This document shows positions 1 through 7,966 of a stretch of DNA of 64,000 bases, piece by piece (positions within the stretch are counted from its first letter, which is position 1; every line of letters begins with the position of its first letter). The stretch is from a virus, in IMG/VR virus record IMGVR_UViG_3300032046_003126, positions 1 to 64,000 of that record; one strand, written 5' to 3'. The notes below the pieces were generated by a model. It made no database searches. It was not told the origin of the DNA and was given only the letters and a program-made list of their open reading frames with translations. Made by a program: the position numbers and the translations under genes.

Positions 1-743
1 CTCCTGCTAGAAATAAACATGGGAAATATGAATTTTTAAATGATTCATATAATGAAATTAATAATTTTCCAATAGAATTATTAAATAAAATAAAATATAA
101 AGAAAAAGAAATAACAACAACAACAACAACGAAAGAAATTAAAGAAAAAGTAAAAAAACAAAAAAAGGTTTTTAATAATATATGGTCAAAATATAAAATT
201 AAAGAATTGAGAGATAAAATAAACAATGGAGAGAAAATTCCAAATGGTTTAAGAAATACAATAATACACAAACTATTATCTTCTGATCGAGCTAAAGGGG
301 CTGTTTTAAATGATTTGATTAACAATGCTGAATTTTATTATAATTCTTTAGAAACAAAAGAAACATTTTCAAAAGAAGAATTAAAAACTATTGTTTTTTC
401 TGTATTAAAATATCCAATTTATAATCAAGAACACGAAAAAGTAATTTCTGGTTTTGTCAAATATAATAAAAAAATAAATGAATTATTTATTGAAACCGAA
501 GAATCTGTTAAAAAAATAGATGACATGTTTTTTAATAGTCTTAAAACAGGAGAATATTGTACTTCAATACAAAATTTAATTAAAACAAGACAAAATTTTT
601 ATAAAGAAAACAAAATAGTTGTTTATCCACACTACAGAGTCCAATTATTAGCTAAAAAATTAGTTGACTTAGGATTTAAAAAACAAAGAACTAGTAAAAG
701 TAATTTGTGGAATGTTAATTTGAGTGATTATACAAATATATAA
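1..743 (+). CDS. C-terminal part of a probable primase-polymerase (partial)
   Basis: The reading frame is open from the first bases (codons start at base 3) to the stop at 741-743, so the gene begins upstream of the window. The first residues, ARNKHGKYEF followed by an FPIELL segment, resemble the end of the archaeo-eukaryotic primase domain of prim-pol proteins, where an xHG-x-Y segment precedes an I-x-x-xP motif. A Thr6 linker encoded by (AAC)6 follows, then about 190 residues of charged, helical sequence rich in Lys and Asn with no recognised motif. A TTG at 207 could start a shorter ORF, but nothing there looks like a translation start. The prim-pol assignment rests only on the short N-terminal segment and is inferred; the sequence missing to the left would settle it. 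Confidence 0.5.
   Translation, partial: PARNKHGKYEFLNDSYNEINNFPIELLNKIKYKEKEITTTTTTKEIKEKVKKQKKVFNNIWSKYKIKELRDKINNGEKIPNGLRNTIIHKLLSSDRAKGAVLNDLINNAEFYYNSLETKETFSKEELKTIVFSVLKYPIYNQEHEKVISGFVKYNKKINELFIETEESVKKIDDMFFNSLKTGEYCTSIQNLIKTRQNFYKENKIVVYPHYRVQLLAKKLVDLGFKKQRTSKSNLWNVNLSDYTNI
113..130. repeat. (AAC)6 trinucleotide repeat
   Basis: Six perfect AAC units lie in frame in the partial first gene and encode six Thr. They sit between the primase-like segment and the charged C-terminal region, so they look like a linker that can change length by slippage. Confidence 0.8.
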
Positions 744-795
744 TTTTTTAGTATAAAGATGAATAGAGATAATCACGAAATTATAAAGGAGAAAT

Positions 796-1761
796 ATGAG
801 TAATTTAAAAAATTTAGGCACAATTGTTTCAAGAAGTGAGTTTAATAATATTCCAATTGAATATATAGTTCCTAAAAATACAAAAATAGTTTATGTGTCT
901 GATTTTATGGTTGATGAGGTTTCTGGTGGCGCAGAATTGACATCGGATGCTTTATTTGAAGAAGCACCATGTGATGTATTTAAAATTCATTCTTTATCTT
1001 TAACACCTAAATTTTTAAAGTTTAATAAAAACGTAGATTATATTATTGGTAATTTTTCCATGATGCCTGCGGAGTCCATAGGTTGTTTGATAGAAAACAA
1101 AATTAAATATTCAATAATTGAATTTGATTATAAGTATTGTATGTTTAGATCTGAAATGCTTCACAAACAACAAACAGGGCAATCTTGTGATTGTATGTTG
1201 AAACCAACTGGCATGTTAATTGAGGCTTTTTATGAAAATGCAGAAAAAATATTTTGGATGAGTGAAGCTCAAAAGGAACATTTTTTATCTAGAGTTCCTT
1301 CGTTAAATTTTTGTGAAGAAGGTAAACATGTAGTACAGTCTTCAACATTTACAAAAGATTCAATAGAAAAACTTTTGTTGCTAAGAAACCAAAGAGAAGG
1401 ATTGAAAAAATTACCAATTAAAATTTGGGCCGTGCAGGGTTCTCAAAACTGGATTAAAGGAACTGAGCAAACAATTAAACATTGTAATGAAAAAAGATAT
1501 GCAATGAGAGTATTACAAAATATGAAATATGATGAATTTCTATCAGAGCTATCAAAATGCGATGGTTTAGTATTTCATCCTATGGATTTCGATACTTGTC
1601 CTAGAATTGTAATCGAAGCAAAATTAATGGGACTTGATTTGGATTTAAATGAAAATGTTCAAATTAAAAACGAATCTTGGTTGAATGGATCCCATGAAGA
1701 GTTAATTGAATTCTTAAGTTCCAGACAAAAAAGTTTTTGGAATAATATAAAATATGATTGA
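796..1761 (+). CDS. GT-B-like glycosyltransferase
   Basis: A 321-residue protein that starts at an ATG with a strong AAGGAGA ribosome binding site 4 bases upstream. The N-terminal half has an early strand with an SGGAELTSD segment, typical of the donor/acceptor cleft of GT4-type enzymes. The C-terminal half has the GT-B donor-domain pattern: a WIKGTEQTI segment, then GLVFHPMDFDTCPRIVIEAKLMG, where the Glu before AKLMG is placed like the nucleotide-sugar-binding Glu of the E-x7-E region. It probably transfers a hexose from a nucleotide sugar; donor and acceptor are unknown. It lies before the main carbohydrate island, separated from it by a nucleotide enzyme and a nuclease. No signal peptide or membrane segment is visible, so it should be cytoplasmic. 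Confidence 0.65.
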   Translation: MSNLKNLGTIVSRSEFNNIPIEYIVPKNTKIVYVSDFMVDEVSGGAELTSDALFEEAPCDVFKIHSLSLTPKFLKFNKNVDYIIGNFSMMPAESIGCLIENKIKYSIIEFDYKYCMFRSEMLHKQQTGQSCDCMLKPTGMLIEAFYENAEKIFWMSEAQKEHFLSRVPSLNFCEEGKHVVQSSTFTKDSIEKLLLLRNQREGLKKLPIKIWAVQGSQNWIKGTEQTIKHCNEKRYAMRVLQNMKYDEFLSELSKCDGLVFHPMDFDTCPRIVIEAKLMGLDLDLNENVQIKNESWLNGSHEELIEFLSSRQKSFWNNIKYD

Positions 1762-1888
1762 ATATACAAAAATAAATTTTGATGTTTGGTCAAAATAGGA
1801 AGAATAAGTTTTGAATTTTTCTTCATGTGTAAAAGAATTATTTAGCATGATAGTGTACTGTAAGGAAAAAACCAAGGACACTTAAAAA

Positions 1889-2902
1889 ATGGGAAAATTC
1901 ATTGAAGAAGAAGCATTAGAATATGCAGATGTATTTATTACTCCACAATATTCTGAAATAACCACGAGAAAATCTGTAGATACTAGTATAAAACTTCTAA
2001 ATCTAAATTTAGATGTTCCAATTATATCTGCCAACATGGATACGGTTTCTGAATCGGAAACTTGTATTTCAATGTATAAAGCTGGTGCCCTTGGCGCGAT
2101 GCATAGATTTTTATCAATAGAACAAAATATTTTAGAATATGAAAAGGTTAAAAATGCTAAGTGTGAGTGTTTTGTTTCTTTGGGTGTCAATGAAGAATCT
2201 AAAGACCGAGCAAAAAAACTTTATGACGCTGGAGCTAGATATTTTGTAATTGATATTGCTCATGGAAATTCTCTTATTATGAAAAACATGATTTTTTGGT
2301 TAAGAGAAGAATTTGGAAAAGAAATCACAATAATGGCTGGTAACGTTTCTGATTCCAGTGGAGTTGAAAACTTACGTGAATGGGGAGCAGATATTGTTAA
2401 AACTGGAATTGGAGGTGGGGCAGTTTGTTTGACTAAAAATATAACTGGTGTAACAAGACCACAATTTTCTGCTGTTTTAGATTGTTGTGAATATGGAAAC
2501 AGGGTTGGTATCCCAATTGTTGCTGATGGTGGTTTAAAAGAGCTAGGAGATGCTTGTAAGGCTATTGCAGCAGGAGCAGCGTTGGTTATGGCTGGAGGAT
2601 TATTCGCGGGGTGTAAAGAGACCCCTGGAGACATTCTTACATATTCAGAAGATGGAACTCCTCTAACAAAAAGTTATCGTGGTATGGCTAGTAAGGCAGC
2701 TATGAGAACAATTAAAAGAGAAGAAGACATGGCAACTCCTGAAGGCACTGCAATAAGTGTTAATTGTAGGAATGAATCTGTAGTTGATGTTGTAAAGGCA
2801 TTCAAAGGAGCTTTACAAAGTTCAATGAGTTATTCAAACGCTAAAGATATTTCTGAATTTCAAGAAAAAATAATTTTTGGAATCAAAAAACAAAGACATT
2901 GA
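1889..2902 (+). CDS. IMP dehydrogenase / GMP reductase family enzyme (GMP reductase-like)
   Basis: A 337-residue TIM-barrel protein with the family's phosphate-binding and active-site loops: MAGNVSD, then ADIVKTGIGGGAVC with the catalytic Cys at residue 180, then GVTRPQ, VADGG and GTPLTKSYRGMASKAAM. It lacks the CBS domains usually inserted in IMP dehydrogenases, and its length and SKAAM segment fit GMP reductase (about 345 aa) better. GMP reductase makes IMP from GMP with NADPH, while IMP dehydrogenase makes XMP from IMP; sequence alone does not settle which. Either would influence guanine nucleotides, which also feed the GDP-sugar branch downstream. The start has an AAGGA site about 10 bases upstream and a 127-base spacer from the previous gene. 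No intein interrupts it, although phage IMPDH genes are known intein hosts. Confidence 0.8.
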   Translation: MGKFIEEEALEYADVFITPQYSEITTRKSVDTSIKLLNLNLDVPIISANMDTVSESETCISMYKAGALGAMHRFLSIEQNILEYEKVKNAKCECFVSLGVNEESKDRAKKLYDAGARYFVIDIAHGNSLIMKNMIFWLREEFGKEITIMAGNVSDSSGVENLREWGADIVKTGIGGGAVCLTKNITGVTRPQFSAVLDCCEYGNRVGIPIVADGGLKELGDACKAIAAGAALVMAGGLFAGCKETPGDILTYSEDGTPLTKSYRGMASKAAMRTIKREEDMATPEGTAISVNCRNESVVDVVKAFKGALQSSMSYSNAKDISEFQEKIIFGIKKQRH

Positions 2903-2908
2903 TTAAAC

Positions 2909-2914
2909 CATACT
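2909..2914 (+). promoter_or_regulatory. Possible -10 element (CATACT) upstream of the nuclease gene
   Basis: The short intergenic stretch carries CATACTTTTT, matching the ATACTTT core found at other gene boundaries in the window. No good -35 box is seen at the usual distance, so this is only a candidate. Confidence 0.25.
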
Positions 2915-2925
2915 TTTTATGATGT

Positions 2926-2940
2926 ATGATGTAACATCAT
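2926..2940. repeat. Short palindrome ahead of the nuclease start
   Basis: ATGATG-TAA-CATCAT is a perfect 6-base inverted repeat with a 3-base centre, ending 3 bases before the ATG at 2944. Its position would suit an operator or a start-site hairpin. A chance match is also plausible in such AT-rich sequence. Confidence 0.3.
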
Positions 2941-2943
2941 ATT

Positions 2944-3810
2944 ATGAATAATACCAATGAAGATACTAAAATAAAGTTAAAAGTTATTAACGAGTTGTTG
3001 CCAACGGGCAAGTCCCACATTTCATTCTCAGAAATGATGGATTGGGTAGATTGCTCTTGGAAACATAAGTTAAAACACATTTCAAAAATTGATTTACAAA
3101 AAGAATCAGAACATTTAGTTTATGGTTCTTTAATTCATGATGCCATTGAAGAATACTTGAATGGTAGTAAACCACTTGACTGGGAAGTTACATCTTTGAA
3201 AGTAAGAGAAGAATTAGAAAAGTTAGAAAAGTTAAAAGAAACACCTGAAGTAATAGATGGTTTTGTTAATTCTATTAAAACAATTTTTGATGAGTTTCCT
3301 ACATGGTTGGAAAAAACATTTCCTAAATTTGAAATTGTTGAGGCCGAGCATCAATTGCAAGAATCAATAGAGAAAAAACCTGGAAGATTTTTCAAAGGAT
3401 TTATTGATATTATATTGAAATATCCAGTTATTCAAAAAGGCAAACCATCTTCGGAACCACTAGATTATGAATACTTGGTGGGAGACTGGAAAAGCACGAA
3501 CGCCACTTGGGGCAATGATAAAAGGAGCGATCAATATAAGCAAATGCAAATGATACTTTATAAGTATTTTTGGTGTAGAAAAACTGGAATAGATCCTAAA
3601 AAAGTAAAATGTGCATGGATTCTTTTGAAAAGATCAGCTAAACCTGGACAACATATCGAACTAATTCCTGTTTCTTCTGAAGAATCCGATATAGAAAGAT
3701 CGTTAATAAAAGTTAATGAAATGATTTCTATGGTAGAAAAAAAGATTTTTCACAAAAATAGAAATTCATGTAGATTTTGTGATTATCTTAATACGAAACA
3801 TTGTAATTGA
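2944..3810 (+). CDS. PD-(D/E)XK nuclease, RecB/Cas4-like, with probable Fe-S cluster
   Basis: A 288-residue protein of the RecB/PDDEXK_1 nuclease superfamily. Visible motifs are YGSLIHDAIEEYL (His65, the motif I region), FFKGFIDI (metal-binding Asp) and GDWKS (Asp181 and Lys183, the catalytic D-x-K). Cys37 in the N-terminal helix together with Cys276, Cys279 and Cys287 at the very C-terminus (C-x2-C-x7-C) gives the four-cysteine layout seen in Cas4 and AddB-type nucleases, which bind a 4Fe-4S cluster. It probably acts on DNA ends in recombination or host DNA degradation. No Shine-Dalgarno is evident before the ATG; a small palindrome and a possible -10 box lie just upstream. It stands between a nucleotide enzyme and the sugar island, with no functional link apparent. 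Confidence 0.75.
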   Translation: MNNTNEDTKIKLKVINELLPTGKSHISFSEMMDWVDCSWKHKLKHISKIDLQKESEHLVYGSLIHDAIEEYLNGSKPLDWEVTSLKVREELEKLEKLKETPEVIDGFVNSIKTIFDEFPTWLEKTFPKFEIVEAEHQLQESIEKKPGRFFKGFIDIILKYPVIQKGKPSSEPLDYEYLVGDWKSTNATWGNDKRSDQYKQMQMILYKYFWCRKTGIDPKKVKCAWILLKRSAKPGQHIELIPVSSEESDIERSLIKVNEMISMVEKKIFHKNRNSCRFCDYLNTKHCN

Positions 3811-3815
3811 TATGG

Positions 3816-3843
3816 TTTATATTATATTAAATTTATTTATACT
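3816..3843 (+). promoter_or_regulatory. Candidate promoter (TTTATA - 16 - TATACT) before the sugar island
   Basis: TTTATA at 3816-3821 and TATACT at 3838-3843 are separated by 16 bases, within the 77-base gap before the first island glycosyltransferase. The -10 belongs to the ATACTTT group seen at other gene boundaries. The downstream leader carries an AAGGA ribosome binding site. This could drive the long, tightly packed sugar operon. Confidence 0.4.
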
Positions 3844-3887
3844 TTGTGTCGTGTCGGCAATATTATATGATATAGTAAAGGAATAAT

Positions 3888-4889
3888 ATGAAATTATCTG
3901 GATATGTAACTACAAGAAATACTGTTGAAATGGATTATCCAATGGAAGAATCACTTAAATCTCTTTTAGAGTTTTGTGATGAAGTTGTTGTGATGGATTC
4001 TTCAAATGGAAATGATTCTACTAAAGATGTTTTAAGTGATTTAAGAAAACAAAACAATAACTTAAAATTATATACTGCTTCTGTAGATTGGTCTGCGCCT
4101 AATCATGGTGTGTTTGATGGTGCTTTAAAACAAGCCGCAAGAGAGAAATGTACTGGTGATTTCTTATGGCAATCAGATATTGATGAAATAGTAAAAAAAG
4201 AAGATAGAGCTAAATTAGAAGATTTACTTAAACAAACAAATTATCTTAAAGATATACCAATTTTATGTTTGCCCGTTGTTGAATATTGGGGTTCTTATAA
4301 TAAAACAAGAGTAGATGTCAATCCATGGAAATGGAGAGTGTCAAGAAATGACCCAGATATTACGCACGGAATTCCACTTTCTCATAGAAAATACGAAAAT
4401 GGATTTTTATATTCCAAACACGGCTCGGACGGCTGTGATTTTATTTCAAAAACAAATGGTAATCCAATTCAATCTTTGAATTTTATGAATCCACAAATTG
4501 AACAATTAAGAATAGCTGCTTTGCAAAATGAAGAAGCTAGAAAACAATATGAAATTTGGTTTAATCATATTTCATCTAACTTGCCAACCGTTTATCATTA
4601 TTCATGGTTTAGTATAAAGTCTAAAATTGAAAAATACAAATTATTTTGGACAGATTTTTGGCCAGCACTTTATAACGAAACTCAAAAAAATCAAAATATA
4701 TTTTTTGACAATATTCCATGGGAAGATGTTACCGAAGAAATGATTATAGCAAAGGCGAATGAATTAAAAGAAAAATCAGGTGGACATATTTTTCACAAGC
4801 CATGGAATGGGGAATCTACTCCTAGTATTGTTATTCAAAATAATCCTTATGAGTTAATGGAAAAATGGTGTGAAAAACACAAAATATGA
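3888..4889 (+). CDS. GT2-like glycosyltransferase
   Basis: A 333-residue GT-A-fold protein starting after an AAAGGAATAAT leader. The opening MKLSGYVTTRN and the VVVMDSSNGNDST segment match the first nucleotide-binding strands of GT2 enzymes. SDIDEI is the likely DXD-type metal motif. The middle contains a WGSYNKTRVDVNPWKWR segment, and the C-terminal region is rich in aromatic residues, typical of acceptor sites. No membrane segment is seen. It overlaps the next gene by 4 bases (ATGA), so the two should be co-translated. The sugar it transfers cannot be deduced. Confidence 0.7.
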   Translation: MKLSGYVTTRNTVEMDYPMEESLKSLLEFCDEVVVMDSSNGNDSTKDVLSDLRKQNNNLKLYTASVDWSAPNHGVFDGALKQAAREKCTGDFLWQSDIDEIVKKEDRAKLEDLLKQTNYLKDIPILCLPVVEYWGSYNKTRVDVNPWKWRVSRNDPDITHGIPLSHRKYENGFLYSKHGSDGCDFISKTNGNPIQSLNFMNPQIEQLRIAALQNEEARKQYEIWFNHISSNLPTVYHYSWFSIKSKIEKYKLFWTDFWPALYNETQKNQNIFFDNIPWEDVTEEMIIAKANELKEKSGGHIFHKPWNGESTPSIVIQNNPYELMEKWCEKHKI

Positions 4890-5830
4890 AAAAAAATGTG
4901 TTAATAACTGGAGGTGCTGGTTTTATTGGTAGTAATCTATATAAATTATTATCTAAAAATCCAAAATATCATGTTGAACTTGTGGATGATTTATCAGCAG
5001 GTGTTTTTTCAAATATACAAAATGTTTGTGATGAAGATTTTCATTGGTTAAGTTTTGATAGTGAGTTTATAACAAACAGAATAAAAACAAAATTTTACTC
5101 TTATGTGATACATTTAGCAGCCAAACCAAGCGTTCCATATTCTATAGAAAACATATATGATTCTCATGATGTTAATGTTTTTAAAACTCTGAGATTATTA
5201 GAAGCCTGTAAAGGAAATATAGAAAAATTTATTTTTGCGTCTAGTGCAGCAGTATATGGAAAGTCATTTGACTTAAAATGGTCACTTGGAATTCCAGAAA
5301 CAACAAGTCTGCAACCATTGTCTCCATATGCGTTACAAAAATTTGAAATAGAACAATATTTGAACATGATGAAAAATTTATTTTCTTTTGAGTTTTTAAC
5401 TTTTAGATTTTTTAATGTTTATGGACCAAATCAATATGCTGGACATCCATATGCTAATGTGATATCATCTTGGTTGCACAATATCAAACATAATCTTCCT
5501 ATAAGAATTGATGGAGACGGCACACAAAAAAGAGATTTTGTTTTCGTAGAAGATGTTTGTAATATTATAATTTATTCTCTATCAAATAAGTTTAAAAGCA
5601 ATGAATATAATTTAGGAACTGGTACGGTTGTTAGTTGTAACGATGTTCTTAAAAATTTAGAAACAGAATACAAAGATGTAAAAAAAATCTATTCTCCAAC
5701 AAGAATCGGTGACATCTATGAGGCTAAGGCTAATATAGATTTATTAGAAAGTGATTTAAAATATAAATTTATTGATTTTGAAGATGGAATTAAAAATACT
5801 ATAAAATGGTGGAATAATGATTGTAAATAA
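4886..5830 (+). CDS. NAD-dependent sugar-nucleotide epimerase/dehydratase (extended SDR)
   Basis: A 314-residue extended SDR. The Rossmann motif GGAGFIGSN lies near the N-terminus, followed by HLAAKPSVPYS (usual form HLAA-x), the catalytic Ser in FASSAAVYG and the Tyr-Lys pair in SPYALQK. The C-terminal half has RFFNVYGPNQ and DGTQKRDFVFVEDV, conserved in UDP-glucose 4-epimerase-like and related UDP-hexose enzymes. It should interconvert or dehydrate a UDP- or GDP-sugar. It overlaps the preceding transferase by 4 bases and the next gene by 14, so it belongs to the same transcript. Exact substrate unknown; UDP-Glc/UDP-GlcNAc 4-epimerase is one option. Confidence 0.8.
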   Translation: MKKNVLITGGAGFIGSNLYKLLSKNPKYHVELVDDLSAGVFSNIQNVCDEDFHWLSFDSEFITNRIKTKFYSYVIHLAAKPSVPYSIENIYDSHDVNVFKTLRLLEACKGNIEKFIFASSAAVYGKSFDLKWSLGIPETTSLQPLSPYALQKFEIEQYLNMMKNLFSFEFLTFRFFNVYGPNQYAGHPYANVISSWLHNIKHNLPIRIDGDGTQKRDFVFVEDVCNIIIYSLSNKFKSNEYNLGTGTVVSCNDVLKNLETEYKDVKKIYSPTRIGDIYEAKANIDLLESDLKYKFIDFEDGIKNTIKWWNNDCK

Positions 5831-6626
5831 ATTAACAACAATAATATGTTCAAAAAATAGACCAATACAACTGTATGCTTTATTAGAATCTCTAAAAGAT
5901 AAAACAAATATTTCATTTAAAGATGTTAATGTTCTTTGTAAATATGAAAATAAATTTTTGGAATCTTTAATTGAAATAAAAAACACTTTTCCTGATGTGA
6001 ATTTTATTAGTGAGAATAGTTTTAAAAATGATATTTTAGAATTAATAAATGTAACAGATAAAAATTATTTAATGTTTTTGATGGATGATGATGTTATAAA
6101 GGAACAAGTTGACTTTGATGAAATAACAAAATATATGGATGAAAATCCAATTTTTGTATTCTCATTGAGAATGGGCAAGAACCTGAATTATTGTTATCCA
6201 GTAGATAAAAAACAAAGTATTCCTTTTGGATATGATATAGAAAATTATTTCATGTGGAATTTCAGAGAAGGTGAATTTGATTGGAATTACCCACTTAGTT
6301 TAGATGGACACATATTTCAAAAAAACGAATTTGATAAAATTATAAAAATGTTTAATAATTGGAATTCTCCAAATACATTAGAGGCCAACATTCAACCAGC
6401 CAACAACATTATTAATCCTATTTGTGTTTGTTACCAACAATCAAAATTAGTTAATCTTCCAATTAATAAAGTTCAAAATGATTTTAATAATCGTTTTGGG
6501 AATATCTCAGAAGGTTATTTGCTAAATGTTTGGAATGATAAGAAAAAAATAAATCTAGAAAAAATTTATGGATTAAATAATAATGGAGCACATCAAGAAA
6601 TAAGTTTGGAGTTTCTATCTAGATGA
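5817..6626 (+). CDS. Putative GT-A-fold glycosyltransferase
   Basis: A 269-residue protein whose start TTIICSKNRPIQLYALLESL matches the first strand-helix unit of GT2-type transferases. The motif FLMDDDV at about residue 91 is a plausible DXD metal site. The rest is divergent: a region rich in Trp, Tyr and Asn around WNFREGEFDWNYPLSLDGH, then NIQPANNIINPI. Start and end overlap both neighbours (14 and 4 bases). Families of this type are common in phage sugar clusters, but donor and acceptor are not predictable. Confidence 0.6.
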   Translation: MIVNKLTTIICSKNRPIQLYALLESLKDKTNISFKDVNVLCKYENKFLESLIEIKNTFPDVNFISENSFKNDILELINVTDKNYLMFLMDDDVIKEQVDFDEITKYMDENPIFVFSLRMGKNLNYCYPVDKKQSIPFGYDIENYFMWNFREGEFDWNYPLSLDGHIFQKNEFDKIIKMFNNWNSPNTLEANIQPANNIINPICVCYQQSKLVNLPINKVQNDFNNRFGNISEGYLLNVWNDKKKINLEKIYGLNNNGAHQEISLEFLSR

Positions 6627-7360
6627 AAGATAGATATCAAATAATTTTACCTGTTTATAATTGTGAAAAAACAATAATAAGAACTATAAATTCTATCTTA
6701 TATCAAACAGTTTTGGATGAAGAAACATATGAAGATTTCGGATTAACAATTATTGATAATAATTGTACAGACGAAACCATTGAAAAAATTATTAACATGG
6801 GTCATCAAATAAATTCAAAAATAGAATTTGAAATATTAGAATGCGACATAAAAGGAATAGTACCAGCATTAAACACAGGTTTGTTTAATAGTAGATTCTG
6901 TGATTATAGGTATGTTTTCAGACAAGATGGAGATGATCTTTGGTATCCAAACAAGCTTGAAAAACAGATAAATTTTTTAAAAAATAACAAAGATATAAAA
7001 ATCTTAGGAACGCAAATAAGGGCTGTCAATAACACAACACACGAACCTATAAACGAACAAATGAAACGCCCTACAAACGATTCCGAGATTAAACAATGGC
7101 TGTTTGGCAACATGAATCCGTTGGCACATCCCTCGGTTGTTTTTGATAAAGAAATTCTATTAAAAACAGGAGGATATGATGATTTTTTCCCCGTGGCAGA
7201 GGATTATGTTATGTGGTTGAAAGCATCTAAGTGGTTTAAATTTGCAAACCTAGAAGATACACTAGTGGACTACACAGTTAGTCACAATGTTAATTATGAC
7301 CCAAAAGTCGTACAAAAAGCATGTCAATTTTACAAAATATTATATAAACAACTAGGATAA
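6623..7360 (+). CDS. GT2 family glycosyltransferase
   Basis: A 245-residue, clearly GT2-like protein. ILPVYNCEKTI and the following SILYQT segment form the first conserved block; TIIDNNCTDETIE is the nucleotide-binding block. FRQDGDDLWYPNKLEKQI holds the metal-binding D-x-D (DGDD) and the conserved helix after it. NMNPLAHPSVVFDKEIL with GGYDDFFPVAEDYVMWLK fits the GT2 acceptor/catalytic region, where the ED pair supplies the general base. It overlaps the previous gene by 4 bases. It is cytoplasmic, with no transmembrane tail. Confidence 0.85.
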   Translation: MKDRYQIILPVYNCEKTIIRTINSILYQTVLDEETYEDFGLTIIDNNCTDETIEKIINMGHQINSKIEFEILECDIKGIVPALNTGLFNSRFCDYRYVFRQDGDDLWYPNKLEKQINFLKNNKDIKILGTQIRAVNNTTHEPINEQMKRPTNDSEIKQWLFGNMNPLAHPSVVFDKEILLKTGGYDDFFPVAEDYVMWLKASKWFKFANLEDTLVDYTVSHNVNYDPKVVQKACQFYKILYKQLG

Positions 7361-7363
7361 AAA

Positions 7364-7966
7364 ATGATACACTCAACAAATGATTTTTTTAAACACATTA
7401 TAAAAGTTTCTATTTGGTCAGACCCAAGCAGAAGACCAGGGTTTTTTAAGCAATACTGTGAAGGCAAAAATGTACTTCACATGGGTTGTTCGGATGCTCC
7501 GTTTCCATTTAATATACAAACAAGTTTACATTATCAATTAAGTTTATTTTGTAAAAATCTTGATGGATTTGATTTAAATTCGGACAATTTCCCTCAGATG
7601 GCCTCCGCAATTCCAGGAGGATATTTTACTGATACAAATCATTTACATGGACAAAAATGGGATGTTTGTTTAGTTCCAGAAACAATAGAGCATGTAGATA
7701 ACATTAAAGAATTTTGTGAATTTATAAATTCAATTGATGCGAAAACATTTATAATAACAGCGCCAAATGCATTTAATCCAAATAATAAAGAAAATATTTT
7801 ATTAAATGAAAACGAATATCTTGAATGTGTTCACCCTGATCACAAAGTGTGGTTCTCTCCTTATACGTTGACACATTGTATTAGAACATATATGCCTAAA
7901 GTTTCTATAAAACAAGTTTGGTTAATAGAAAAGCAACATATGGTAGCGGTGGTGTTTGAAAAATGA
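7364..7966 (+). CDS. Class I SAM-dependent methyltransferase-like protein
   Basis: A 200-residue protein with a Rossmann-like fold. NVLHMGCSDAPFPF corresponds to the glycine-rich SAM-binding motif I, in a divergent form. GFDLNSDNF supplies the acidic residue at the end of strand 2. WDVCLVPETIEHVDNI matches motif IV, with EH as in many small-molecule methyltransferases, and TFIITAPNAF fits strand 5. It sits within the sugar island, 3 bases after a GT2 gene and overlapping a GT6 gene by 4 bases, so methylation of a sugar or glycan is a reasonable inference. Confidence 0.7.
   Translation: MIHSTNDFFKHIIKVSIWSDPSRRPGFFKQYCEGKNVLHMGCSDAPFPFNIQTSLHYQLSLFCKNLDGFDLNSDNFPQMASAIPGGYFTDTNHLHGQKWDVCLVPETIEHVDNIKEFCEFINSIDAKTFIITAPNAFNPNNKENILLNENEYLECVHPDHKVWFSPYTLTHCIRTYMPKVSIKQVWLIEKQHMVAVVFEK

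Noticed and set aside
1762-1888. Terminator between the glycosyltransferase and the IMPDH/GMPR gene
   Set aside because: GAAGAA...TTCTTC can pair, but the stem is 6 bases, AT-rich and has no T run after it.
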